Shown here one piece after another: positions 1-5,980 of a DNA stretch of 6,196 nucleotides (position 1 is the stretch's first letter; each line of letters starts with the position of its first letter). The notes under the pieces are model-generated. The model was not told the origin of the DNA. It searched no databases and worked only from the letters and a program-made list of their open reading frames with translations. Source of the DNA: JANNXQ01 sp038238555 (GTDB lineage Bacteria > Verrucomicrobiota > Verrucomicrobiia > Chthoniobacterales > Chthoniobacteraceae); assembly GCA_038238555.1 (NCBI GenBank), contig JBBRXP010000264.1, forward strand, positions 1 to 6,196, read 5' to 3'. Position numbers and translations under genes: made by a program.

Positions 1-2957
1 AGCTCGATTTTTTCGAGAGCAAGGTGCGGCCGATCCTCGCGGAAAATTGTTACAAGTGTCACTCGGTGGAGAAGGGGAAGTCGAAGGGCGGGCTCACGCT
101 CGACTCGCGCGAGGGCTGGAAGAAGGGCGGCGAGAATGGCGCGGCACTCGAACCGGGCGCGCCGGAGAAAAGCCTTCTCATTAAGGCTATCTCGTACAAA
201 GACGCCGATCTTCAGATGCCGCCGAAAGGCGAGAAACTTACCGATGCGCAGATCGCCGTGCTTGGCGAGTGGGTGAAGATGGGCGCGCCCGATCCGCGCG
301 AACTCGGTGCGGTGGGCAGTGGCAAGCTCAGCGGTCTCACCGACAAGGCGCGCCAGCATTGGGCGTATCAGCCCATCAAGGAAAAGCCGGCGATCCCCAT
401 CAATAAGAACCAGAGTTGGTGCCGCACTCCGGTCGATGCCTTTGTCCTGCAGAAGCTCGAGGCCAGGCACATGGTGCCCGCGGCGGATGCCGACAAGGAG
501 ACCCTGCTGCGGCGCGCGACCTACGATCTCATCGGCCTGCCGCCCACGCCGCGGGAGATCGACGATTTCCTGCGCGACAAGACATCGAGCTCTTTTGAAA
601 AAGTCGTCGATCGCCTGCTGGCCTCGCCGCATTACGGAGAACGTTGGGGCCGCTACTGGCTCGATACGGCGCGCTACAGCGACACGATCGGCGGCGACCG
701 CAACAATAACGTCACCGAGTATCGTTACCCGGACGCTTGGACTTACCGCGATTACGTCATCCAGTCCTTCAATCAGGACAAACCTTATGACCGCTTTGTG
801 CTCGAGCAGCTCGCGGCCGATAGGCTGCCCGACATGAAGCCCGGCGATCCGCGGCTCGCGGCGCTCGGGTTCCTCACCGTCGGCGAGCGCTTTAAGAACC
901 CGAACGATATCATCAACGACCGCATCGACGTGGTGAGCAAAGGCTTCCTGGGCCTCACCGTCACTTGTGCGCGTTGCCACGACCACATGTTCGATCCCAT
1001 CCCGACGAAGGATTACTACGCGCTGCACGGTGTCTTCGCCAGCATCCGGGAACCGGACGAAAAGCCCGAGATGTCGATCAAAGCGACATCGCAGCAGCGG
1101 GCGGATTTTCAAAAGAAGTACAATGTAGTGCTCAAAGATTTGCAGGAGCACTACTGCGACGCCGTGGGCCACTTCCTCGCCGAGTTCCGCCGCGCGCCCG
1201 AGGCTTACCTCAAGGCCGCAATGGCCACCGGCGGCAAAGGCAAGGGCGGAGCACAGGAAGCGCTGCTCGCGCGCAACGACCTCATCAAGAAATTCAAACT
1301 CGAGGAGCAACTTGTGCAATACCTCGGCAAAGGCATGGCCTTGAACCCAGCGGTATGGATGCCGCTTCACGACATCCGAACCAGCGGACACTTTACGCCC
1401 ACCGCCGGCACCAGCCCTGAAATGGCCGAGCAGATGGGAAAAAAAATAGAGGATAAGCTGGAGCAGGGCGCCGGCGGCAAAGGTGCAAAAATCGCGGCCA
1501 GGGTGAAGAGCCGGATGCAGACCGGAACCAACCGGATCGTGGCCGAGGCTTTTGCCAAGACTCCCGCGACGACGGTGAGCGAAGCCATCGGCGTGTATGC
1601 GAAACTCTTTGCCAGCCTCGCCGACAAGGGCAAGGCCTTCATCCCCGCGATGATGAATGCAAACTCCGTGAGCGTGCCCGGATTTGAAGACGAGGCGCTC
1701 GTCGAATTCCTGCGCGGCCCCTTTGAGATCGTGCCCGCGCCTCTCATGACCGCCGACTGGATCGAAGACGCGCAGCAGCCCTGGCCCGTGAAATTGAAAG
1801 GCCGCGCGCGGCTCAATTTCGGCGCGCTCAATACGCTCGAGACCGCGCACGTCGGAGCGCCCGCGCACGCGATGATCGTGACCGACAAGGACAAGCCCAA
1901 GAATTCGCCGGTCTTCATCCGCGGCCAGTCCGAATCGAAAGGCCCCATCGTGCCGCGGCACTTTCTGGAGGTGCTCTCCCTTGGCGGCAAGGCCGTGCCT
2001 TTCACCGAAAAAGACAGTGGGCGCTACGATCTCGCCAAGTGCATCGCCGATCCGCAGAATCCGCTGACCGCGCGCGTGCTCGTCAATCGGGTGTGGATGC
2101 ACCACTTCGGCGAAGGCTTTGTGCGCACGCCCGACGATCTGGGCGTGCAGAGCGAGGCGCCCACTCATCAGGAGTTGCTCGATTACCTGGCGAAATGGTT
2201 TGTCGATAATGGTTGGTCGCTCAAGAAGCTGCACAAGGTCGTGATGCTATCGCACGTCTATCAAGAGAGCAGCCACACGCGGGCCGAGTATGAGCAGATC
2301 GATCCCGAGAATCGCCTGCTGTGGCGCGCAAATATCCGGCGGCTCGACTTCGAGGCGATGCGCGATTCACTGCTTGTCTTCAGCGGTCAACTCGATCCAA
2401 TCGTAGGCGGCAAGCCGGTGAACCTCACCGACGAACCCTACAGCAATCGGCGCTCGGTCTATGGCTACATCGACCGCGGCAACCTGCCTGAGCTCATGCT
2501 CAACTTTGACTTCAGCGATCCCGACATGCCCAACTCGCGGCGCACCACCACCATTGTGCCGCAGCAAGCGCTCTTCCTCATGAACAGTCCCATGACTGTG
2601 GACGTGGCGCGCAAGATCATGGCGCGCCCCGAAGTGGCCGGCGCCAACGCCGACTACGGGCGTATCGCCTCGATCTATCGCGTGATCTTTCAGCGCTCGC
2701 CCACGCCGCTGGAGACTCAGTATGGCCTCCAATTTCTCGGCGGTGGCGGCCTCAGTAATAACAGCGCCTCTGCCTCGGCTGCGAAGGGCAAAAAGGGAAG
2801 CAAGCCTGAATCCGCCGACATGATGAAGAACTACCGGGAATCGAAATTCGGAGCCATCCAAAATGAAGGCGCGAAAATCGAGCGCAAGGCGCTCACCCCG
2901 TGGGAGACCTACGCGCAAGCGCTGCTCTTTGCGAACGAAGCCGCCTACGTGAACTGA
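1..2957 (+). CDS. PSCyt1-DUF1549-DUF1553 multidomain c-type cytochrome protein, 5'-truncated by window edge
   Basis: The frame is open from the left edge: LDFFESK precedes a GTG at 24, and this is the normal family lead-in to the first haem motif, so the GTG is not the start. The true start and the expected signal peptide lie outside the window. About 984 residues are visible; numbering below counts the GTG codon as 1. PSCyt1 domain: CYKCH at 9-13 and MPPKG at 65-69. DUF1549 (PSCyt2) covers about 135-340 and contains LIGLPPTP, YGERWGRYWLDTARYSD and CARCHDHMFDPIPTKDYY (second CxxCH, 315-319). A variable middle holds Gly/Lys-rich stretches (403-409, 484-489). DUF1553 covers about 663-970, with NPLTARVLVNRVWMHHFGEG, PTHQELLDYLA, NSRRTTTIVPQQALFLMNSP and a normal family ending. 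A third Lys/Gly/Ser-rich linker sits at 919-929. The protein is probably exported and may bind two haems. Biochemical function is unknown; the family is abundant in Planctomycetes and Verrucomicrobia and usually precedes a DUF1501 gene, absent here. Confidence 0.95.
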   Translation, partial: LDFFESKVRPILAENCYKCHSVEKGKSKGGLTLDSREGWKKGGENGAALEPGAPEKSLLIKAISYKDADLQMPPKGEKLTDAQIAVLGEWVKMGAPDPRELGAVGSGKLSGLTDKARQHWAYQPIKEKPAIPINKNQSWCRTPVDAFVLQKLEARHMVPAADADKETLLRRATYDLIGLPPTPREIDDFLRDKTSSSFEKVVDRLLASPHYGERWGRYWLDTARYSDTIGGDRNNNVTEYRYPDAWTYRDYVIQSFNQDKPYDRFVLEQLAADRLPDMKPGDPRLAALGFLTVGERFKNPNDIINDRIDVVSKGFLGLTVTCARCHDHMFDPIPTKDYYALHGVFASIREPDEKPEMSIKATSQQRADFQKKYNVVLKDLQEHYCDAVGHFLAEFRRAPEAYLKAAMATGGKGKGGAQEALLARNDLIKKFKLEEQLVQYLGKGMALNPAVWMPLHDIRTSGHFTPTAGTSPEMAEQMGKKIEDKLEQGAGGKGAKIAARVKSRMQTGTNRIVAEAFAKTPATTVSEAIGVYAKLFASLADKGKAFIPAMMNANSVSVPGFEDEALVEFLRGPFEIVPAPLMTADWIEDAQQPWPVKLKGRARLNFGALNTLETAHVGAPAHAMIVTDKDKPKNSPVFIRGQSESKGPIVPRHFLEVLSLGGKAVPFTEKDSGRYDLAKCIADPQNPLTARVLVNRVWMHHFGEGFVRTPDDLGVQSEAPTHQELLDYLAKWFVDNGWSLKKLHKVVMLSHVYQESSHTRAEYEQIDPENRLLWRANIRRLDFEAMRDSLLVFSGQLDPIVGGKPVNLTDEPYSNRRSVYGYIDRGNLPELMLNFDFSDPDMPNSRRTTTIVPQQALFLMNSPMTVDVARKIMARPEVAGANADYGRIASIYRVIFQRSPTPLETQYGLQFLGGGGLSNNSASASAAKGKKGSKPESADMMKNYRESKFGAIQNEGAKIERKALTPWETYAQALLFANEAAYVN

Positions 2958-2980
2958 CTCACGGCTTGCGGTAGTTCACG
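2948..2980. repeat. 8-bp perfect inverted repeat spanning the stop codon of the cytochrome gene
   Basis: CGTGAACT (2948-2955) pairs perfectly with AGTTCACG (2973-2980) across a 17-base loop. The left arm includes the first base of the TGA stop (2955-2957). No T-run follows, so it is not a classical intrinsic terminator. It could still be a 3'-end stabilising hairpin or a weak terminator for the gene that ends here. Confidence 0.4.
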
Positions 2981-3010
2981 CATATCCAAGACGGCGAAGT
3001 GAAGGTGGCC

Positions 3011-3042
3011 GAGTCTGTCGAGCGATGAGTCTCCCGAGAGGC
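3011..3042. repeat. short direct repeat, 16-bp period, two imperfect copies
   Basis: GAGTCTGTCGAG begins at 3011 and GAGTCTCCCGAG begins at 3027; they match at 10 of 12 positions. The two copies lie directly before the hairpin at 3041-3064. No function can be assigned; it may be part of a larger dispersed repeat. Confidence 0.35.
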
Positions 3043-3064
3043 GACCTTCGCACGACGAAGTCGC
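3041..3064. repeat. imperfect hairpin in the convergent spacer
   Basis: GCGACCTTCG (3041-3050) can pair with CGAAGTCGC (3056-3064), giving nine base pairs with one bulged C and a five-base loop, CACGA. No T-run follows on either strand. It sits about 85 bases after the cytochrome gene's stop and could be an RNA 3'-end structure or part of a repeat element. Confidence 0.4.
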
Positions 3065-3079
3065 GCGCAACCGCTTCCG

Positions 3080-3290
3080 CTGAAATTCACGATTTTCACT
3101 GGCGGCCACGGGAAGCATGAGCGGCGGCGGAGCGTGGCGCGGCTGCCGCGTGGGGGGCTCTGCGGGAAGCAGCAGCCGTGAGCCTGTGCGTTGCGGTCAT
3201 CGCTCTTTGGCTCGCGTGCGTTGCTCGCGGGTAGCCGACACCCGGCGCATCCATGATGTAGGAGCTTCTTGAAGCAGTCGGGGCATGAGC
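3080..3290. repeat. probable dispersed intergenic repeat element (approximate limits)
   Basis: This stretch differs in texture from the genes around it. It is strongly G-rich on the plus strand (GTGGGGGGCTCTGCGGGAAG) and repeats CGGGAAGCA at 3109 and 3162. It contains a possible hairpin made of GGCTCGCG and CGCGGGTAGCC around 3209-3236. Its minus strand codes for the atypical tail of the small ORF at 3096-3494. I have an unverified impression that tails like SRSSYIMDAPGVGYPRATHA recur at the ends of unrelated hypothetical proteins of Verrucomicrobia. The limits are estimated from the composition change and no target-site duplication was identified. Confidence 0.35.
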
Positions 3291-3494
3291 GTGAAGGGGC
3301 ATGCCGTAATCAACACAAAGCGGCCCGGGAATGTCGAGCCGCACGCCAATGATACGGGTCGGCAACTCTGAAACAGCGACTGGTGCGGAACGTGGTGACT
3401 CCAACTGAAACCGGATTGGAGCGAAGAGTTGAGGGTCTGCCGCGCTGACGGGTAGAGCTGCCAGCACCGAGGAAAGGGCTAATTGAAGCTTCAT
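3096..3494 (-). CDS. small ORF with signal peptide and repeat-derived Ala/Arg/His-rich C-terminus; hypothetical, possibly a gene remnant
   Basis: Encodes 132 residues, starting 49 bases downstream of the SDR operon stop and in the same direction. Residues 1-18 look like a classic signal peptide: MKLQLA, a hydrophobic SVLAALPV stretch, then VSA-AD as a likely signal peptidase I site. Residues 19-72 have balanced composition (for example PTRIIGVRLDIPGPLC), resemble a real exported protein and contain a single Cys (60). From about residue 73 the composition changes: the last 60 residues are dominated by Ala, Arg, Ser and His with one acidic residue (Asp82) and end in AAAHASRGRQ. This tail looks like translated dispersed-repeat DNA rather than an evolved domain. 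No clear Shine-Dalgarno precedes the ATG; the upstream bases read TTAACAAC. I do not recognise the N-terminal part. It may be the intact start of a gene whose 3' part was replaced by repeat DNA, or a spurious ORF. Confidence 0.4.
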   Translation of the reverse strand: MKLQLALSSVLAALPVSAADPQLFAPIRFQLESPRSAPVAVSELPTRIIGVRLDIPGPLCVDYGMPLHAHAPTASRSSYIMDAPGVGYPRATHASQRAMTATHRLTAAASRRAPHAAAAPRSAAAHASRGRQ

Positions 3495-3543
3495 GTTGTT
3501 AAGTGAATTCGGCTTACTCGATTGAGAGCGCGTGAGCTACTGC

Positions 3544-4533
3544 CTAACCTCCCAGATACTGAAACCACTGGCTCGTGGCTTGAGCGATGGATTGCTCGTC
3601 CCAGACGGGCGCCTGGCGCCAGTAGTCGATGTTTTCAAGCATCCGCCCCACGCCTTCGGCAAGGCCGATGCGCGGCTCCCAGCCCAGGTCGCGGCGGATT
3701 TTCGAGATATCGGCCCAGGTGCAATCGGGCTCGCAGGGGCGGATCGGCAGACGCACGATCTCGCCGCCGCCGAGTAACTCCACGAGGCGGTTCACCGGCT
3801 GCGGCGCGCCCGCGCCGGCGTTGTAAATTTCATCCGCGCGGTCGGATTGCGCGGCGAGCAGGAATGCGCGCGCAAGATCGGTGGCGTAGAGAAAGTCCCG
3901 CGTCTGTGTGCCATCGCCCACGATCGTGAAGGGCTTGCCCGCGAGCTTCTGCGCGAGGAACACTCCGAAGACCGCGCCGTAAGCGCCCGAAGTGCGCGAG
4001 CGGATGCCGTAAGCGTTGAAGATGCGAATGGAGACGACCGGTAACTTGAAGACTTTGCCCCAGTGCATCACGGCCTCTTCGCCCATGTATTTACTCAGCG
4101 CGTAAGGATACTGCGGGCGGATGGGTGCATCTTCGCGAGTCGGCACATCGGCCAGGCCATAACAAGAAGACGAAGCGGCATAGACAAACTTCCTTACTCC
4201 CGCCCGGCGCGCGGCTTCAAGGACGCGGACAGTGCCCATGGTGTTAGTGGAAACATAGTCCACCGGGCGCTCGATCGAAGGCACCACATCGCCGATGCCG
4301 GCAAAATGAAACACGTATTGCGCGCCGTCGAATAACGGATCGCCGGCTTCCACTTCGCGAATGTCGCGCACCTCGATAAGTAGGCTGGAGTTACCCTGGT
4401 GTTGTTCGAGATTCTGGAGGCGGCCGCCGGCGAGGTTATCGATCACATGCACGCGAAAACCTTCGGCCAATAACAGATCGACGATGTGGCTGCCGATAAA
4501 GCCGGCGCCGCCGGTAACTACGGCGATGTTCAT
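3544..4533 (-). CDS. NAD-dependent nucleotide-sugar epimerase/dehydratase (extended SDR family)
   Basis: A complete 329-residue protein, the usual length for GalE-like extended SDRs. It has an N-terminal Rossmann fold with the dinucleotide motif TGGAGFIGSH (7-16). The acidic residue after strand 2 (Asp32 in VIDNLAGG) favours NAD over NADP. The catalytic residues are visible: Ser121-123 in AASSSCYG, and the Tyr144-x3-Lys148 pair in YPYALSK. Substrate-domain features include RIFNAYG (170-176), FTIVGDGTQTRDFLYATDLA (202-221) and DISKIRRDLGW (275-285). The likely reaction is 4-epimerisation or 4,6-dehydration of an NDP-sugar in the cytoplasm, for surface polysaccharide synthesis. The substrate cannot be fixed: UDP-hexose 4-epimerase-like and dTDP/GDP-sugar dehydratase-like enzymes share these motifs. 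The ATG overlaps the stop of the upstream SDR gene by four bases, so translation is probably coupled. It is the second gene of the pair. Confidence 0.94.
   Translation of the reverse strand: MNIAVVTGGAGFIGSHIVDLLLAEGFRVHVIDNLAGGRLQNLEQHQGNSSLLIEVRDIREVEAGDPLFDGAQYVFHFAGIGDVVPSIERPVDYVSTNTMGTVRVLEAARRAGVRKFVYAASSSCYGLADVPTREDAPIRPQYPYALSKYMGEEAVMHWGKVFKLPVVSIRIFNAYGIRSRTSGAYGAVFGVFLAQKLAGKPFTIVGDGTQTRDFLYATDLARAFLLAAQSDRADEIYNAGAGAPQPVNRLVELLGGGEIVRLPIRPCEPDCTWADISKIRRDLGWEPRIGLAEGVGRMLENIDYWRQAPVWDEQSIAQATSQWFQYLGG
4530..4533 (-). other. ATGA start/stop overlap coupling the two SDR genes
   Basis: Read on the minus strand, ATGA contains the start codon of the downstream SDR (4533-4531) and the TGA stop of the upstream SDR (4532-4530). 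No strong Shine-Dalgarno precedes this ATG (the bases before it read AAACTCGGTTTGCA). Reinitiation by ribosomes finishing the first gene is therefore the likely source of translation, which would tie the levels of the two enzymes together. Confidence 0.9.
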
Positions 4534-5528
4534 TGCAAACCGAGTTTCTTTACCGCGCGGACGTTCACGTAGTTATCGCTGCTCATGCTGTCGGGATACT
4601 TACCTTCCTTAAAGGCACGGCATAAGTCGCGCACTGCGTCTTCGATGGTGTGCTTTGGTCGCCAGCTTAGCTTGTCCGCGATCTTACGGGAGGAAACGTG
4701 GTAAGAGCGATTGTCGTTGGACGTCGTTGTCTTCACCTGGATGGGCGCCCTGTCGGGATACTCTTCCTCCACCACCTTCCGCACGAAGTCGGCCAGTTGC
4801 GCGACGGTGTGATTTTCGTAACCGGCGTTAAAGGCTTCGCCGGCGATCGACTCCCTGGGTGTCTCGATCAGTTTCACGTAAAGATCGGTGATATCCTCGA
4901 TGTGCACATTGGGCCGCTTCTGCCCGCCGCCGAAGACGGTAATCACTCCGTTGTGCACGGCGTGGTTGGTTAGAATGTTGACCGTTAAGTCGAAGCGCAT
5001 CCGAGGCGAGCAACCGCATACCGTCGCAGGCCGGATGATGACGGTGGTGAATTGCGGCGACTGGTAACGGAGCAGGACGGGTTCGCACAATCCTTTGAAC
5101 TTATTGTAGTCGGTAAGTGGAACGAATGGGTGGTCCTCTGTCACTTCCGGCGCATCACTTACTCCATAGACCGAACTCGTGGAGACATAGATAAAGCGCT
5201 CGACTCCCGCGGCCTTGCTAGCCTGCACCATGGGCTCAAAGCATTCGTAATTGATCGTGCGACTTAGCGATGGGTCGAGGTCGAAACTCGGGTCGTTGGA
5301 GATGCATGCCATGTGGATGACGCACTGGGTTCCCGCCACCCAGCGCGCAAATTCCTTGGTATCGCGAATGTCGCCTTCGACGACTTTCAATCGCGGATGG
5401 GAAGGCAGGCCCTCGGAGCCGAAGAGCATCAAGTCATAGACGACCACCGAGTAACCTGCTTGCACCAGTTTCGGAACGAGCACGCACCCCTTGTAACCAG
5501 CGCCACCTGTGACGAGAACGGTTTTCAT
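4530..5528 (-). CDS. NAD(P)-dependent sugar epimerase/dehydratase-like oxidoreductase (extended SDR family)
   Basis: A complete 332-residue protein and the first gene of a two-gene unit. The Rossmann motif TGGAGYKG (7-14) has Lys13 where most SDRs have Ile; I recall this substitution in related sugar-nucleotide SDRs, so it is probably a subfamily trait and not damage. Asp32 follows strand 2 (VVYDLM). STSSVYG (116-122) supplies the Ser/Thr of the active site and Tyr141-x3-Lys145 (YNKFK) is the catalytic pair. Other subfamily-looking segments are ACISNDPSFDLDP (74-86), IRPATVCGCSPRMRFDLTVN (165-184), FGGGQKRPNVHIEDITDLYV (199-218) and NDNRSYHVSSRKI (271-283). Its likely role is oxidation/reduction, epimerisation or dehydration of a nucleotide sugar for surface glycan synthesis; the substrate is unknown. 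The start is well placed directly before the first beta strand. There is no recognisable Shine-Dalgarno (upstream bases CTAGCCGGCTCGA). Coupling to a second SDR implies related steps on one sugar pathway. Confidence 0.94.
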   Translation of the reverse strand: MKTVLVTGGAGYKGCVLVPKLVQAGYSVVVYDLMLFGSEGLPSHPRLKVVEGDIRDTKEFARWVAGTQCVIHMACISNDPSFDLDPSLSRTINYECFEPMVQASKAAGVERFIYVSTSSVYGVSDAPEVTEDHPFVPLTDYNKFKGLCEPVLLRYQSPQFTTVIIRPATVCGCSPRMRFDLTVNILTNHAVHNGVITVFGGGQKRPNVHIEDITDLYVKLIETPRESIAGEAFNAGYENHTVAQLADFVRKVVEEEYPDRAPIQVKTTTSNDNRSYHVSSRKIADKLSWRPKHTIEDAVRDLCRAFKEGKYPDSMSSDNYVNVRAVKKLGLQ

Positions 5529-5652
5529 TCGAGCCGGCTAGAGTGGATTGCGCCCGGGAGTCGATCCAGTCCTTTCTTGTGCTCCGGCAGTGCGGCAGCC
5601 CATTCGCCACGAGCGCAAATTTCGCTCCCTCTGCACCGGCGGCGGCGCGTTC

Positions 5653-5693
5653 TCGTCGCAAAGGCGCAAAGAAACAGAGCAGAGGAGCGACGA
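5653..5693 (-). repeat. intergenic repeat phrase CTTTGCGCCTTTGCG with flanking 7-bp inverted repeat
   Basis: The minus strand reads TTTCTTTGCGCCTTTGCGAC (5674-5655). On the plus strand TCGTCGC (5653-5659) is perfectly complementary to GCGACGA (5687-5693), enclosing the purine-rich remainder as a 27-base loop. Phrases of this CTTTGCG-type are, to my knowledge, common dispersed intergenic repeats in Verrucomicrobia and some other phyla, often mistranslated as 'SLRLC' peptides. This copy fits that pattern. Confidence 0.5.
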
Positions 5694-5837
5694 AGGATTC
5701 TTGAGCGCCTCACCATTTGGTTCGCCTCGCCCGAGGGCGCGCATCCTCAATCCCTTTGCAGTGCAAACCCTGAAAGTCGTCGAGTTCTGCGAGGATTTTT
5801 CCGAATGCCATGCGAGTTAGCGCCGGGAACTCCTGGG

Positions 5838-5852
5838 AGCGCCGATGGCGCT
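5838..5852. repeat. perfect 6-bp hairpin AGCGCC-GAT-GGCGCT
   Basis: AGCGCC (5838-5843) and GGCGCT (5847-5852) pair perfectly around a three-base loop. The plus strand continues TTGGTTGC, which is not a terminator T-run. It lies between the two facing CTTTGCGC phrases and could be part of the same repeat block. Confidence 0.4.
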
Positions 5853-5878
5853 TTGGTTGCTGCTGCGCCGCGCTATGC

Positions 5879-5893
5879 CTTTGCGCATTTGCG
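5879..5893 (+). repeat. second CTTTGCGC-type phrase, facing the one near 5657-5671
   Basis: The plus strand reads CTTTGCGCATTTGCG. This matches the minus-strand phrase CTTTGCGCCTTTGCG (5671-5657) at 14 of 15 positions, in inverted orientation with about 207 bases between them. The similarity suggests either two independent insertions of one dispersed repeat or the two ends of one composite element. Confidence 0.45.
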
Positions 5894-5922
5894 TGATTTC
5901 CTCTTCCAACCAACTGCATCGT

Positions 5923-5937
5923 TCCGGCTAAGCCGGA
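5923..5937. repeat. perfect hairpin TCCGGCT-A-AGCCGGA downstream of the right-edge gene
   Basis: TCCGGCT (5923-5929) and AGCCGGA (5931-5937) are exact inverted copies around one base; in RNA this would fold as a six-pair stem with a TAA or TTA triloop. On the minus strand it lies 43 to 58 bases after the stop of the right-edge gene, where a transcript end would be expected. No T-run follows, so a classical terminator cannot be claimed. Confidence 0.4.
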
Positions 5938-5980
5938 CCGACGCGGTGGATTCCTCGCGGCGCGCGTGCTACGCCACGCA

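Larger units (their letters stand above)
5529..5980. other. gene-free spacer (about 450 bp) between the SDR operon and the right-edge gene
   Basis: I see no credible gene on either strand: the open frames here are short, overlap one another and lack family motifs. The spacer must contain the promoter of the SDR pair on the minus strand, but I could not pick convincing -35/-10 boxes. It contains repeat phrases and several short perfect hairpins, listed separately. An 8-bp palindrome AGCCGGCT (5532-5539) lies immediately upstream of the SDR start codon and may simply be chance in GC-rich DNA. Confidence 0.6.

Noticed and set aside
24..26. GTG as the start codon of the cytochrome protein
   Set aside because: The frame stays open to the window edge and the preceding residues LDFFESK are the typical lead-in to the first haem motif. 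The gene also needs an upstream signal peptide.
307..837. 176-residue Arg/Ser-rich frame on the plus strand
   Set aside because: It is an out-of-frame shadow within DUF1549; the Arg/Ser/Ala composition is typical of shifted GC-rich codons.
1367..2005. 212-residue open frame on the minus strand
   Set aside because: It lies opposite the conserved DUF1549/DUF1553 coding frame, has no family motifs and is explained by GC-biased third positions.
2367..2918. 183-residue open frame on the minus strand
   Set aside because: It is a shadow of the DUF1553 C-terminal coding region and shows no independent features.
3522..3929. 135-residue Arg-rich frame on the plus strand
   Set aside because: It is antisense to the well-supported SDR gene and has shadow-like composition.
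5529..5700. Promoter for the SDR operon
   Set aside because: A promoter must exist upstream of 5528, but no -35/-10 pair stands out and the lineage's promoter consensus is unknown to me.
5548..5820. 90-residue plus-strand frame in the right spacer
   Set aside because: It passes through the CTTTGCGC repeat phrase and has no family motif or start signal; it is probably spurious.
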